DNA from: Allobosea sp.
Lineage (GTDB): Bacteria; Pseudomonadota; Alphaproteobacteria; Rhizobiales; Beijerinckiaceae
Length of the DNA: 64,000 bases
Reading direction: 5' to 3'
Assembly (NCBI RefSeq): GCF_017308075.1
Contig: NZ_JAFKFX010000024.1
Location: 1 to 64,000, forward strand
The notes under the pieces are model-generated. The model ran no database searches and was not told the origin of the DNA. It saw only the letters and a list, made by a program, of their open reading frames with translations. Made by a program: the position numbers and the translations under genes. The number at the start of each line of letters is the position of its first letter. Position 1 is the first letter of the stretch. Shown here piece by piece: positions 41,810 to 52,211 of the stretch.

Positions 41810-41926
41810 TCAGATCCCGCCAAACTTGTCACTCCAGCGTCTCACGGCCGGCGACTACCAACAAGGCGACGCCGCTCCGCCACGAAACCCGCGGCGCAGG
41901 ACAGGCGACGACAGGAGACAAGATCG

Positions 41927-42706
41927 ATGACGATGCATCCGACCGCTTCCCGCGACGAATGGCTCGCAGCGCGCATCGCACTGCTCGGCAAGGAAAAGGA
42001 GCTGACGCGGCTCAGCGACGAACTCGCCCGCCAGCGCCAGCAACTGCCCTGGGTCCGTATCGACAAGGCATTCCGCTTCGAGACCGAGGAGGGGCCGGCC
42101 TCGCTGGCAGAGCTGTTCCGGGGGCGCTCGCAGCTCCTCGTCTACCACTTCATGTTCGGGCCCGATTACAAGGCGGGCTGCCCATCCTGCTCGGCCATCG
42201 CCGATGGCTTCGACGGCGTCGCCGTGCACCTCGCCAATCACGACGTGACGCTGATGGCGGTCTCCCGCGCGCCGCTGGCCAAGCTCCTGGCTTACAGGCA
42301 GCGCATGGGCTGGCGCTTCCCCTGGGCCTCGTCCTCGGACGGTGCCTTCAGTTTCGACTTCAACGTCTCCTTCACCGAGCGGCAGCAGCGCGACGGCTCG
42401 ATCGAGTACAATTTCCAGCGCGAGCCGGCCTTCGTATGGCGTTCGCGTCTGGAAGGCGACAGCGCCTCGGTGACTGAGCGCTTCGCCGCCACGACTGGCA
42501 CCGATGTGGCGAGCTATACGCGCGAGCGGCCGGGAGTGAGCGCCTTCGTGATCGAGGATGGCGTCGTCTACCACACCTATTCGACCTATGCGCGCGGCGT
42601 CGACGGCATCTGGAGCATGTATCCCTGGCTCGACCGGGCTCCCAAGGGCCGCAACGAGGCGAACGGTCCGTGGTGGCGGCGCCATGACGAATATGAGCGG
42701 AGCTGA
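41927..42706 (+). CDS. DUF899 thioredoxin-like family protein
   Basis: A 259-residue cytoplasmic protein of the DUF899 family, which has a thioredoxin-like fold. Typical stretches are RDEWLAARIALLGKEKELT, LPWVRIDKAFRFETEEG, LLVYHFMFGPDYKAGCPSCS (the CPSC is a possible redox motif), and VVYHTYSTYARGVDG near the C-terminus. An AGGAGACA ribosome site precedes the ATG. The function is unknown; members are seen near stress or detoxification genes. The next gene overlaps or follows closely. Confidence 0.88.
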   Translation: MTMHPTASRDEWLAARIALLGKEKELTRLSDELARQRQQLPWVRIDKAFRFETEEGPASLAELFRGRSQLLVYHFMFGPDYKAGCPSCSAIADGFDGVAVHLANHDVTLMAVSRAPLAKLLAYRQRMGWRFPWASSSDGAFSFDFNVSFTERQQRDGSIEYNFQREPAFVWRSRLEGDSASVTERFAATTGTDVASYTRERPGVSAFVIEDGVVYHTYSTYARGVDGIWSMYPWLDRAPKGRNEANGPWWRRHDEYERS

Positions 42707-42713
42707 GGCGGTC

Positions 42714-42974
42714 ATGGAAAGCCGCTCCGGTCCCGTCGGTGCCGTCGCCCTCGGTGCAGCGGGCTGGCTGGCCTTGGCCGCGGCGCCGACCTTCGCCACC
42801 ATGGGCGTGCTCACGCTGGTCTTCGAGAGCGGCGCGCCGGCGGTCCTGTGCCCGGCCATGCCGGGCGCCGGGCCGATGCACGGCATGGCTGCGATGTACC
42901 TGCTGATGAGCGCCTTCCATCTGGCACCCTGGCTCAGGCTGGCAGCCGGTCGGAGTTCCGCTGCTTCGGCCTGA
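42714..42974 (+). CDS. Small membrane protein downstream of DUF899 gene
   Basis: An 86-residue protein with two hydrophobic segments (about 12-35 and 55-72) and a His/Met-rich patch between them (CPAMPGAGPMHGMAAM). The ATG at 42714 has a GAGG site and lies just past the DUF899 stop; an ATG at 42684 inside that gene is also in frame. The Cys, His and Met residues could bind copper or another metal, an inference only. It probably shares a transcript with the DUF899 gene. Confidence 0.6.
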   Translation: MESRSGPVGAVALGAAGWLALAAAPTFATMGVLTLVFESGAPAVLCPAMPGAGPMHGMAAMYLLMSAFHLAPWLRLAAGRSSAASA

Positions 42975-43041
42975 GCAGGCAACAGGCAGGAGGGCTCGCC
43001 TTGCTGCGAGCTCGCCCGGCGCGTCGGGCTCTTGCATATGT

Positions 43042-43056
43042 GTTCTCTTTATGTTC
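43042..43056 (+). promoter_or_regulatory. LexA-type (SOS) box
   Basis: GTTC-N7-GTTC (43042-43045 and 43053-43056, spacer TCTTTAT) matches the direct-repeat LexA box established for alphaproteobacteria. It lies 35 bases before the start of the RNA-ligase-like gene, in promoter position, within an AT-rich patch. Confidence 0.65.
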
Positions 43057-43090
43057 TTTTTCTCGCAAGGGCGTAACCGAGGAGAGGCAC

Positions 43091-43666
43091 ATGTTCATGG
43101 CCGAACCGGGCGGGTATCGGCTTCGCCAGCCCGCTAATCGCTACTTCTTCGCCGTCCTGCCGACCGCCGAGGCGGCCAGGGCAATCGCCTGCATCGCCGA
43201 CGGGTTTCGGCGAGCCCACGACCTCCGCGGACCGATCATCGGGCCGGACCGCTACCATATCTCGCTCTGCGGCGTCGGTGCGCCCGGTCCGGCGCCGGAC
43301 GAGGTGCTGTCCTCGCTATTGGCTGTCGGCGACCAGGTTCGTTGCCAGCTATTCGATGTCGGCTTCGATCATGCCGTGAGCTTCAGCCAGGGCGCGCGTA
43401 AGCGGCCTCTGGTCCTCGCCAGCAGCGAGGGATTGCCGGCGTTGGGCTGGCTGCAGGCCGGGCTCAGGCGCGCCATGGCCGCATGCGAACTTCCGGTCAA
43501 GCGCCAGTTCAATCCGCATCTGACCATGCTCTATGACGAGCAGATCGTGCTGGAAACCGGCATCCCGCCGCTGCGCTGGACGGTGCGCGACTTCGTGCTG
43601 ATCCACAGCGTCAACGGAGAAGGCCGGCACCGCCATCTGGCGCGCTGGCCGCTCGTCGTCGCTTGA
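43091..43666 (+). CDS. 2'-5' RNA ligase/2H phosphoesterase family protein
   Basis: A 191-residue protein of the 2H phosphoesterase (LigT/ThpR-like) superfamily. The two H-x-S/T motifs are YHISLCG (about 56-62) and PHLTMLY (about 142-148). Members cleave 2',3'-cyclic phosphates or join 2'-5' RNA ends in vitro. The ATG at 43091 follows GGAGAGG. A LexA-type box upstream suggests DNA-damage control. No partner gene is coupled; the next gene follows after 81 bases. Confidence 0.82.
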   Translation: MFMAEPGGYRLRQPANRYFFAVLPTAEAARAIACIADGFRRAHDLRGPIIGPDRYHISLCGVGAPGPAPDEVLSSLLAVGDQVRCQLFDVGFDHAVSFSQGARKRPLVLASSEGLPALGWLQAGLRRAMAACELPVKRQFNPHLTMLYDEQIVLETGIPPLRWTVRDFVLIHSVNGEGRHRHLARWPLVVA

Positions 43667-43747
43667 TCCCCGTCGCCGCTCATGCGAGGCGAGGTGCGTC
43701 CGCCATCGGGGCGGGCACAGCAACGATCTGCGCGAGCGATTGAACGA

Positions 43748-44098
43748 ATGGTCACCCTCTACGGCATCCGCAATTGCGACACGATGAAGAAGGCCTGGAG
43801 CTGGCTCGAGGCGCATGAGATTCCCTACGCCTTCCATGATTACCGTGTCTCCGGCATCGACAAGACGAGCCTCGAGGCTTGGTGCCGCGAACTCGGCTGG
43901 GAGAAGGTGCTCAACAAGGCCAGCACGACCTTCCGGGCGCTGCCGGAGGCGGAGAAGCAGGAGCTTGATGCCGACAAGGCCGTTGCTCTGATGCTGGCGC
44001 AGCCGACCATGATCAAGCGCCCGGTGCTCGACATCGGCGAGCGTCGCCTGCTCGGTTTCAAGCCGGACGCCTACGCTGCCGCCTTCGCCAAGCGGTAG
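43748..44098 (+). CDS. ArsC/Spx-family (YffB-like) reductase-like protein
   Basis: A 116-residue thioredoxin-fold protein of the ArsC/Spx/YffB family, with VTLYGIRNCDTMKKAWSWL at the N-terminus (single active-site Cys about residue 10) and KRPVLDIGERRLLGFKPD near the C-terminus. Such YffB-type members are often annotated arsenate reductase, but no ars genes are nearby and the role is more likely a thiol-linked one. The ATG at 43748 gives the standard N-terminus. Confidence 0.85.
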   Translation: MVTLYGIRNCDTMKKAWSWLEAHEIPYAFHDYRVSGIDKTSLEAWCRELGWEKVLNKASTTFRALPEAEKQELDADKAVALMLAQPTMIKRPVLDIGERRLLGFKPDAYAAAFAKR

Positions 44099-44106
44099 AG
44101 CTGGGG

Positions 44107-44193
44107 CGTCATTGCGAGCGTAGCGAAGCAATCCAGTCTCATAGAGCTTTGCCGTCTCCGGATGGCTTCGTCGCTGCGCTCCTCGCAATGACG
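44107..44193. repeat. REP-like inverted repeat upstream of tgt
   Basis: CGTCATTGCGAG (44107-44118) and CTCGCAATGACG (44182-44193) are perfect inverted ends; the interior continues the symmetry loosely (GCGTAGCGAAGCAATCC against GGATGGCTTCGTCGCTGCGC). This is a palindromic element of a type dispersed in many rhizobial genomes. Confidence 0.7.
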
Positions 44194-44244
44194 GTCGGCG
44201 TAATCGCTCTTCCGTAGAGCGCCGGCCTGGGCTAGGCCGGCGAA

Positions 44245-45369
44245 ATGACAACAGATTTCAGCTTCCATCTGCTCGGCCGCGACGGCGCGGCGCGCACCGG
44301 CGAGGTCCGGATGCCGCGCGGCGTGATCCGCACCCCCGCCTTCATGCCGGTCGGCACGGCCGCGACCGTCAAGGGCATGTATCCCGAGCAGGTCAAGGCG
44401 CTCGGCGCCGATGTCGTGCTCGGCAACACCTATCATCTGATGCTGCGCCCCGGCGCCGAACGCGTTGCCAGGCTCGGCGGCCTGCACAAATTCATGAACT
44501 GGCCGCACCCGATCCTGACCGATTCAGGCGGCTTCCAGGTGATGTCGCTCGCCAATCTGCGCAAGCTGACCGAAGAGGGCGTGACCTTCCGCTCGCATAT
44601 CGACGGCTCGAAGCATGTGCTGACGCCGGAGCGCTCGGTCGAGATCCAGAACCTGCTCGGTTCCGACATCGTGATGCAGCTCGACGAATGCGTCGCCTTG
44701 CCTTGCGAGCACAAGGTCGCGGAGAAGGCGATGCGGCTGTCGCTGCGCTGGGCCGAGCGCTGCAAGGCGGCTTTCGGCACGCAGCCGGGCAGGGCGCTGT
44801 TTGGCATCGTGCAGGGTGGCGACGTGCCTGCCCTGAGGGTCGAGAGCGCGCGCGAACTCGCCGCCATGGACCTCAAGGGCTACGCCATCGGCGGGCTCGC
44901 GGTCGGCGAGCCGCAGGAGGTGATGCTGGCGATGATCGAGACGGTCGAGCCGCATATGCCGCAGGAAAAGCCGCGCTATCTGATGGGCGTCGGCACGCCT
45001 GACGACATCGTCGAGGCGGTACGCCGCGGCGTCGACATGTTCGACTGCGTGATGCCGACCCGGGCCGGGCGCCACGGCCAGATCTTCACGCGCTTCGGCA
45101 GGATGAACCTGAAGAACGCCAAGCATGCCGAGGATGTCAGGCCGATCGATCCGCAATCGAGCTGCCCGGCTGCGAACAGCTATTCGCGCGCCTATCTGCA
45201 CCATCTGGTCAAGGCCGAGGAGATGCTCGGCAAGATGCTGCTGACCTGGATCAACCTCGCCTATTACCAGGATCTGATGGCCGGGCTCCGGGGCGCCATC
45301 GCGGCCGGCCGGCTGGGCGATTTCATCGCCGAGACCAAGCTGGGCTGGGAGCGGGGCGAGCCGGCGTGA
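44245..45369 (+). CDS. tgt: Queuine tRNA-ribosyltransferase (TGT)
   Basis: A 374-residue enzyme exchanging guanine-34 for preQ1 in tRNAs with GUN anticodons. The general acid region is [12 protein letters not shown] and the nucleophile lies in [14 protein letters not shown]. The C-terminal zinc site looks altered: the expected C-x-C-x2-C before NYSRAYLHH reads [16 protein letters not shown], leaving one cysteine. queF of the same pathway lies 3 kb away. Its stop overlaps the GTG of the next gene (GTGA). Confidence 0.93.
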   Translation: MTTDFSFHLLGRDGAARTGEVRMPRGVIRTPAFMPVGTAATVKGMYPEQVKALGADVVLGNTYHLMLRPGAERVARLGGLHKFMNWPHPILTDSGGFQVMSLANLRKLTEEGVTFRSHIDGSKHVLTPERSVEIQNLLGSDIVMQLDECVALPCEHKVAEKAMRLSLRWAERCKAAFGTQPGRALFGIVQGGDVPALRVESARELAAMDLKGYAIGGLAVGEPQEVMLAMIETVEPHMPQEKPRYLMGVGTPDDIVEAVRRGVDMFDCVMPTRAGRHGQIFTRFGRMNLKNAKHAEDVRPIDPQSSCPAANSYSRAYLHHLVKAEEMLGKMLLTWINLAYYQDLMAGLRGAIAAGRLGDFIAETKLGWERGEPA

Positions 45370-46157
45370 TCGAGCCCTGGCTTGCGCTGCTCGCCCTGAA
45401 GATGGCGATCGCCGCCGGCATCGTCGTCGGCTGCTCGGTCATCGCCGAGCGTAGCGGCCCTTTCCTGGCTGCGATGATCGCGACCCTGCCGATCTCGGCG
45501 GGGCCGGTCTATGTCTTCCTCGCTCTGGAGCATGATCCGGCCTTCATCGCGGCGAGCGCGCTCGCCGGCATGGCGACCAATCTCGCCAATGGCGGCTTTC
45601 TGCTCGCCTATGTGCCGCTGGCGCAGCGCTTTGGCCTCGTCGTCAGCCTTGGGGCCGCGCTGCTGAGCTGGTCGGCGGCGATCCTGCTGTTTCGCGCCAG
45701 TCAGCCACCGTTCCTGGTTCTTCTGGCGCTCACACCGCCGGTTTTCCTCCTGCTCAATCACCTGCTGGGTTCCTATCGGCAGGCCCGTCCCGCCGTGCCG
45801 CCCAAACGCGTCTGGTTCGCGATCCCGCTGCGCGCGGCGGCCGTCGCTACCCTGGCGGGCGTCGCCAGCACGGTCAGCGCGCAGGTCGGCCCCACCTGGT
45901 CCGGCGTGATGGCCGGGATGCCGATCGTGCTCTCGAGCCTGGTCGTCATTCTCCAACCGCGGATCGGCGGGCCGGCCTCGGCGGCGGTGATCGCCAACTC
46001 CGCCATCGGCTTTCTCGGCTTCGGCGGGGCGCTGGCGGTGGTGCACCTTGCCGCGCCGGCGCTGGGGTCATGGCCGGCCCTGGCGCTCGGCTTCTGCGTC
46101 AGCATCGGCTGGAACCTGGCGCTGATGGGTCTAGCGCGCCGCCGTGCGGCGCCATGA
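45366..46157 (+). CDS. Polytopic membrane protein coupled to tgt
   Basis: A 263-residue hydrophobic protein with about eight helices and little soluble sequence. It starts with GTG at 45366, overlapping the tgt stop in a GTGA, so it is translationally coupled to tgt. The halves look loosely alike ([18 protein letters not shown] against [15 protein letters not shown]), suggesting an internal duplication. No family is recognised with confidence. Coupling to tgt could point to queuosine-precursor handling, but this is speculative. Its 3' end overlaps the convergent EamA gene by 27 bases. Confidence 0.65.
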   Translation: MIEPWLALLALKMAIAAGIVVGCSVIAERSGPFLAAMIATLPISAGPVYVFLALEHDPAFIAASALAGMATNLANGGFLLAYVPLAQRFGLVVSLGAALLSWSAAILLFRASQPPFLVLLALTPPVFLLLNHLLGSYRQARPAVPPKRVWFAIPLRAAAVATLAGVASTVSAQVGPTWSGVMAGMPIVLSSLVVILQPRIGGPASAAVIANSAIGFLGFGGALAVVHLAAPALGSWPALALGFCVSIGWNLALMGLARRRAAP

Positions 46158-47048
46158 GGCGACGAACAGCCCGGCAATGATCATGGCGATGCCGCCGATC
46201 TGCAGGCCGCTCGGGATCTCGCCGAGCACCGGAATGGCGAGCAGCGTGCCGATCACCGGAATCATCGGCGGGAAGCGGCCGATCACCGCCGAACCCAGAA
46301 TCGGCGCCGACCAGCTCCAGATCCACAGGCCGACGATGACGTTGAGGACGCCCTGATTGATGGCATGCGCTGCCAGAACCCACCAGGGAGCGACGTCGAA
46401 GCCGCGGAAGAAGAACAGGAAATAGAAGGGCAAATAGAGCATCGACAGGACCGAGACGACGGCGGTCGCCTTCAGCGCGTCGACGCGCCAGAGCTGGACG
46501 ACGAGCGGATAGCCGCCCCAGATCAGGCCGACACCCAGGAAGCAGAGATCGCCGAGGAGGATCGTGTCGCTGGTCTGGCGCGTCCCGGCGATACCGAGGC
46601 AGGCGAGGCCGAGGAGCACTGCCAGGACGCCGATGACGAGCGGGCGTGTCAGCCTGCTGCCGAACAGCACGACGCTGCCGACGATGCCGATTACCGTGAC
46701 GGTGCCGGGACCGATGACCGCCCCGTGCGCGGCGGGCGCCAGGGTCAGGCCGGTCATCATCAGATAGCTCATCGGGAAGCCGCTCATCACGGCGAGCGCG
46801 AGCCCGCGTGGCCAGCCGATGCCGGCGCAGGAGGTGATGCCGGCTGAGACGAAGGTCGGGAGCAGCAACAGGCCGGCGGTAGCGAAGCGCAGCGCCAATA
46901 TGTCGTGCGAACTCAGGCCGTTGAGCACCGCATGCCGGCTGACGACGAAGTTCGCGCCGAAGATCAGCATGGCGAGCATCATGCCGCCGAAGGCCAGCCG
47001 ACGCCGAAGGCGGATCTTCGCGTCGGAAAGCGGCACTGCTTGATGCAT
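46131..47048 (-). CDS. EamA/DMT-superfamily transporter
   Basis: A 305-residue inner-membrane protein with ten predicted helices in two EamA repeats (for example MMLAMLIFGANFVVSRHAVLNGLS and LGVGLIWGGYPLVVQLW). DMT exporters carry amino acids, metabolites or drugs; the substrate is unknown. The ATG at 47048 is chosen as it leaves a short cytoplasmic leader before helix 1; the frame extends upstream without recognisable sequence. It converges with, and overlaps, the membrane gene downstream of tgt. Confidence 0.85.
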   Translation of the reverse strand: MHQAVPLSDAKIRLRRRLAFGGMMLAMLIFGANFVVSRHAVLNGLSSHDILALRFATAGLLLLPTFVSAGITSCAGIGWPRGLALAVMSGFPMSYLMMTGLTLAPAAHGAVIGPGTVTVIGIVGSVVLFGSRLTRPLVIGVLAVLLGLACLGIAGTRQTSDTILLGDLCFLGVGLIWGGYPLVVQLWRVDALKATAVVSVLSMLYLPFYFLFFFRGFDVAPWWVLAAHAINQGVLNVIVGLWIWSWSAPILGSAVIGRFPPMIPVIGTLLAIPVLGEIPSGLQIGGIAMIIAGLFVASWRRTAAR

Positions 47049-47138
47049 GCTCCGGCTTAGCGCCGGAGCATGGTCTTCGTTAGTGGGTTTGCCGCATGGG
47101 CTGTGCGCGCCGCTCGCGTTGCGGTGCACAAGAAACCG

Positions 47139-48566
<1,428 letters not shown>

Positions 48567-48630
48567 TCATTGAAGCATCTCTGATCCTTTGAGCCGCGCG
48601 CGTTCGCGTGCCCATCAGGAGGCGGGATGG

Positions 48631-49104
48631 ATGTCGATTGGAGCGACGATGACCCTCGATGCCTCGACCCTGCAGCTCGGCCAGGCCAGCGCCCTGCCGC
48701 AATCGCCGGAGGAAGCCCGCCTCGACCGCGTGCCGAATCCGCATGCCGGCACGGATTATCTCGCCCGCTTCACCTGCCCGGAATTCACCTCGATCTGCCC
48801 GGTCACCGGCCAGCCCGATTTCGGCATTCTGGTGATCGACTATCTGCCCGGCGACTGGCTGGTCGAATCGAAGTCGCTGAAGCTCTATCTCGGCGCCTTC
48901 CGCAATCATGGCGCCTTCCACGAGGACTGCACGGTCAATATCGGCAAGACGCTGGTCGAGCTGCTGCAGCCGAAATGGTTCCGCATCGGCGGCTACTGGT
49001 ATCCGCGCGGCGGCATCCCGATCGATGTTTTCTTCCAGACCGGCGAGCCCCCCAAAGGCTTGTGGCTGCCCGACCAGGGCGTGGCGCCCTATCGCGGGCG
49101 CTGA
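48631..49104 (+). CDS. queF: NADPH-dependent 7-cyano-7-deazaguanine reductase
   Basis: A 157-residue short-type QueF that reduces preQ0 to preQ1 in queuosine synthesis. The catalytic cysteine lies in [14 protein letters not shown], the family QueF motif is [17 protein letters not shown], and a conserved HEDC follows. The start at 48631 has AGGAGG at good distance; ATG at 48649 is an alternative. With tgt nearby it makes preQ1 for tRNA modification. Confidence 0.94.
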   Translation: MSIGATMTLDASTLQLGQASALPQSPEEARLDRVPNPHAGTDYLARFTCPEFTSICPVTGQPDFGILVIDYLPGDWLVESKSLKLYLGAFRNHGAFHEDCTVNIGKTLVELLQPKWFRIGGYWYPRGGIPIDVFFQTGEPPKGLWLPDQGVAPYRGR

Positions 49105-49158
49105 GAGGTCGTCATTCCGGGGCGCCGCGCCATGCGACGTCCCGGACGACGGTGGTGC

Positions 49159-50364
49159 CTACGTCCGGCTGCCGCCCAGCGAGAGAACCCGCGGCACCAA
49201 GAGGCCGAGCAGTCCGACCGCCGCGGCGAAGGACAGGATCGCGCCGCTGGTGCCGAACAGATGCAGGGCCGTGCCCATCAGCAGCGGTCCGAGCGCATGG
49301 CCGCAGAACAGCGCGCAGGCGAACAGTGCCACCGCCGAGCCGCGTGCGCTCGGCGCAAGCTCTGTCGCCAGCGCCTGGAAGGTGCCGTGCATCAGGAAGA
49401 AGCCGAAGCCGCTCAGCATGAAGATGGCGATCGCGCTCCACCAGGGCAACATCGGCAGTGCGAACAGGCAATAGGCCAGCGCCATCAGCGCGCCGCCGAC
49501 CGTGGTCATCCGCGCCGGGCCGAGCCGCTCGACCAGGATCCGCGTCAGGATGCCGTAGACGATGCCGCCGAGCCCGGTGCCGGCGATGACGATGCCGGCC
49601 TGCGAGGGGCCGACGCCCGCCCGTTCCTGCAGGATCGCCGCGACATAGGGCGGCATGCCGAAGACCAGCGCTCCCTCGATGATGACGAGGCCGTAGAGCA
49701 CCTTGGTCTGCGGGTTGGCGAAGACGGTGGCGTAGCGCGCGAGCGCGCCTGAAAAACTCAGCTTCGGGCGCTGCGCGTCCGGCCGCGGCTTCAGCACGAC
49801 CATCACCAGGATGCCGGCGATGGCGGCGAGCGCGCCGGCGACCAGGAAGACGCCGCGCCAGCCGATATGCGTGGCGATCAGGCCCGAGCAGGCTGCCCCC
49901 GCCATCTGGCCGACGATCATCAAAACGAGGAAGCGCCCGAGCTGGACCTGGCGCTCGGCCATCGGGGCTCGGTCGCCGATCGCCGCCATCGCCGCCGGAA
50001 TCACGCCGCCGGCGACGATGCCGGCCGCGGTGCGCATGACCGTCAGCGCATCGAAGGACCAGGCGAACGCCGCCGCTGCCGAGAGCGTGGCGAGCAGGAG
50101 CAGACAGGTCGAGATGGTGCGCAGCTTGCCGAAGGAATCGGCCACCGGCCCGAGAAAGGGCTGGCCGACGGCATAGGCGAAGGAGAAGGCGGTCGCGATC
50201 GCGGCGACCTGAGGGACGCTGCGCGTGAATTCGCTCGCCAGCGTCGGGACCAGCGGATCGAGGATCCGCATGGTGAAGGTGGAGGCGAAGCCGCAGGCCC
50301 CGAGGACGAGGATCAGGGCCTTGAGCGAGCCGGGGGCGGGCTGCGGCTGCGCCGCCTCAGCCAT
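49159..50364 (-). CDS. MFS transporter
   Basis: A 401-residue inner-membrane protein with 12 helices and the MFS loop motif [15 protein letters not shown] between helices 2 and 3. It resembles drug or sugar-efflux MFS members (AraJ/YdeE-like). The ATG at 50364 overlaps the kdsA stop by 8 bases, so it is coupled to kdsA, a link of unclear meaning. A REP-like GTCATTCCGGGG half-element lies just beyond its 3' end. Confidence 0.85.
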   Translation of the reverse strand: MAEAAQPQPAPGSLKALILVLGACGFASTFTMRILDPLVPTLASEFTRSVPQVAAIATAFSFAYAVGQPFLGPVADSFGKLRTISTCLLLLATLSAAAAFAWSFDALTVMRTAAGIVAGGVIPAAMAAIGDRAPMAERQVQLGRFLVLMIVGQMAGAACSGLIATHIGWRGVFLVAGALAAIAGILVMVVLKPRPDAQRPKLSFSGALARYATVFANPQTKVLYGLVIIEGALVFGMPPYVAAILQERAGVGPSQAGIVIAGTGLGGIVYGILTRILVERLGPARMTTVGGALMALAYCLFALPMLPWWSAIAIFMLSGFGFFLMHGTFQALATELAPSARGSAVALFACALFCGHALGPLLMGTALHLFGTSGAILSFAAAVGLLGLLVPRVLSLGGSRT

Positions 50365-51226
50365 GGGCCGGCGCAACCTGCGGGATGCGCTTGGCGACGC
50401 GGTCGAACTCCTGCAACTGCCGGATCAGGGTGGGGAACTCGCGCAGCGGCACCATGTTGGGCCCGTCGGACGGCGCCTTGTCGGGATCGGGATGGGTCTC
50501 GATGAAGACCCCGGCGACGCCGACCGCGACCGCCGCCCGCGCCAGAACCGGTACGAATTCGCGCTGTCCGCCGGAGGAGGCGCCCTTGCCGCCGGGCTGC
50601 TGCACCGAATGGGTGGCGTCGAAGATCACCGGTGCGCCGATCTCGGCCATGATCGGCAGGCTGCGCATGTCGGTCACCAGCGTGTTGTAGCCGAAGGAGG
50701 CGCCGCGCTCGGTCAGCATCACGTTCGGGTTGCCGCTCTCGGTCACCTTGGCGGCGACATTGACCATGTCCCAGGGGGCGAGGAACTGGCCCTTCTTGAC
50801 GTTGACGATCTTGCCGGTCGCGGCGGCCGCGACGAGCAGGTCGGTCTGGCGGCAGAGGAAGGCGGGAATCTGCAGGATGTCGACGACCTCGGCGACGGCG
50901 GCGCATTGGCCGGCTTCGTGCACGTCGGTCAGCACCGGCAGGCCGGTGCGCTCGCGAATCTCGGCAAAGACGGGCAGGGCGGCCTGCAGTCCCATGCCGC
51001 GCTGGCCCTTGACGCTGGTCCGGTTCGCCTTGTCGAAGGAGGTCTTGAAGACGAGGCCGATGCCGAGCTCGGCAGCCATGTCCTTGAGCGCCAGCGCGAC
51101 TTCCAATGCGTGCTCGCGGCTCTCCATCTGGCAGGGGCCGGCGATCAGGGCGAGCGGCAGGGCGTTGCCGAAGCGGACCGGCTGGGCGAGGTCGGCGCCG
51201 GCGGTGACGATGGCGTTGGCGCTCAT
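50357..51226 (-). CDS. kdsA: 3-deoxy-8-phosphooctulonate synthase (KDO-8-P synthase)
   Basis: A 289-residue aldolase-like enzyme joining phosphoenolpyruvate and arabinose-5-phosphate for the LPS inner core. Conserved segments: [75 protein letters not shown] and the late [18 protein letters not shown]. It is the first gene of a two-gene unit with an MFS transporter. Confidence 0.96.
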   Translation of the reverse strand: MSANAIVTAGADLAQPVRFGNALPLALIAGPCQMESREHALEVALALKDMAAELGIGLVFKTSFDKANRTSVKGQRGMGLQAALPVFAEIRERTGLPVLTDVHEAGQCAAVAEVVDILQIPAFLCRQTDLLVAAAATGKIVNVKKGQFLAPWDMVNVAAKVTESGNPNVMLTERGASFGYNTLVTDMRSLPIMAEIGAPVIFDATHSVQQPGGKGASSGGQREFVPVLARAAVAVGVAGVFIETHPDPDKAPSDGPNMVPLREFPTLIRQLQEFDRVAKRIPQVAPAHG

Positions 51227-51499
51227 GGCTTTTTGATCCTGCTTTCGGATGTGCCGAGGGCCGAGGCGCCGGGCTGGGAGATCCGGCTGCTCTGCCGCCT
51301 GCGCGGCACTATCCTGCGACGCGTCCCGCGCTCTAGGGCCTGTCCGCCTCGCAGGTCAAGCAGTCGGCGCCCTCTGAGGCCCAGGCCGGGAGCCGGACAT
51401 GCGGCCTGCGCAGATCCGTGGCCGCGGCGATATCGATCCGGCTCGCAATCTGCCGGCGAAAGTGCTACCCGGCAGGGCAGCAAGCATTTCCGAGGCGTT

Positions 51500-52162
51500 A
51501 TGTCCGATATTTTCCGCGAGATCGACGAGGAGGTTCGCCGCGAGAAGGCGGCGGCCATCTGGAGCAAGTACAGCAACGTCTTCATCGCGATTGCCGTGAT
51601 CGCCGTCGTGGGCGTCGCCGGCTGGCAGTTCTGGCAGCACCAGGAACGGCAGAAGGCGGAGGCCGTCGGAGCGAAGTTCGAAACCGCCCTGCGCGCCGCC
51701 CGTGACGGCAATGGCAGCGAGGCGGAGTCGATCCTGACCGAGCTTTCCGTCAATGCACCGGCCGGTTATCGCCAGCTCGCCCGTTTCCGCCTGGCCGGCG
51801 AGGTCGGCAAGCGCGATCCCGCCGCTGGCGCCACCGCCTTCGACGCGCTCGCCAATGACGGCGCGCTCGAGACGAGCTATCGCGATCTCGCCCGCCTGCG
51901 CGCCGGCCTGCTGCGGGTCGACCTCCTGCCTTATGCCGAGCTGCGCAAGGCTCTCGAGCCGCTGGCGACGCCGGCCGGGAACTGGCGCCATTCCGCCCGG
52001 GAAGCGCTCGGCATCGCGGCGCTCAAGGGCAATCTCTACGAGGACGCCGGCCGCTGGTTCGACGCCATCGTGACCGATGCCGAGACGCCGGCGAGCTTGC
52101 GCCAGCGGGTCGAGCTCTATCTTACGCTGGTTCGCGGCGGCGCCGTCGAAACCAAGAACTGA
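51500..52162 (+). CDS. YfgM-like membrane-anchored TPR protein
   Basis: A 220-residue protein with a cytoplasmic N-terminus ([21 protein letters not shown]), one membrane helix (about 28-45) and a periplasmic TPR-like domain with [14 protein letters not shown] and [27 protein letters not shown]. It corresponds to the YfgM family that interacts with the SecYEG/PpiD chaperone network. In many relatives a bamB-type beta-propeller gene lies between it and der; here der follows after 49 bases without bamB. Confidence 0.82.
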   Translation: MSDIFREIDEEVRREKAAAIWSKYSNVFIAIAVIAVVGVAGWQFWQHQERQKAEAVGAKFETALRAARDGNGSEAESILTELSVNAPAGYRQLARFRLAGEVGKRDPAAGATAFDALANDGALETSYRDLARLRAGLLRVDLLPYAELRKALEPLATPAGNWRHSAREALGIAALKGNLYEDAGRWFDAIVTDAETPASLRQRVELYLTLVRGGAVETKN

Positions 52163-52211
52163 CGCCGCGCGCCGGTCCGTATCGGCCGGTGCCGGCCCAA
52201 CTGGACGGATC

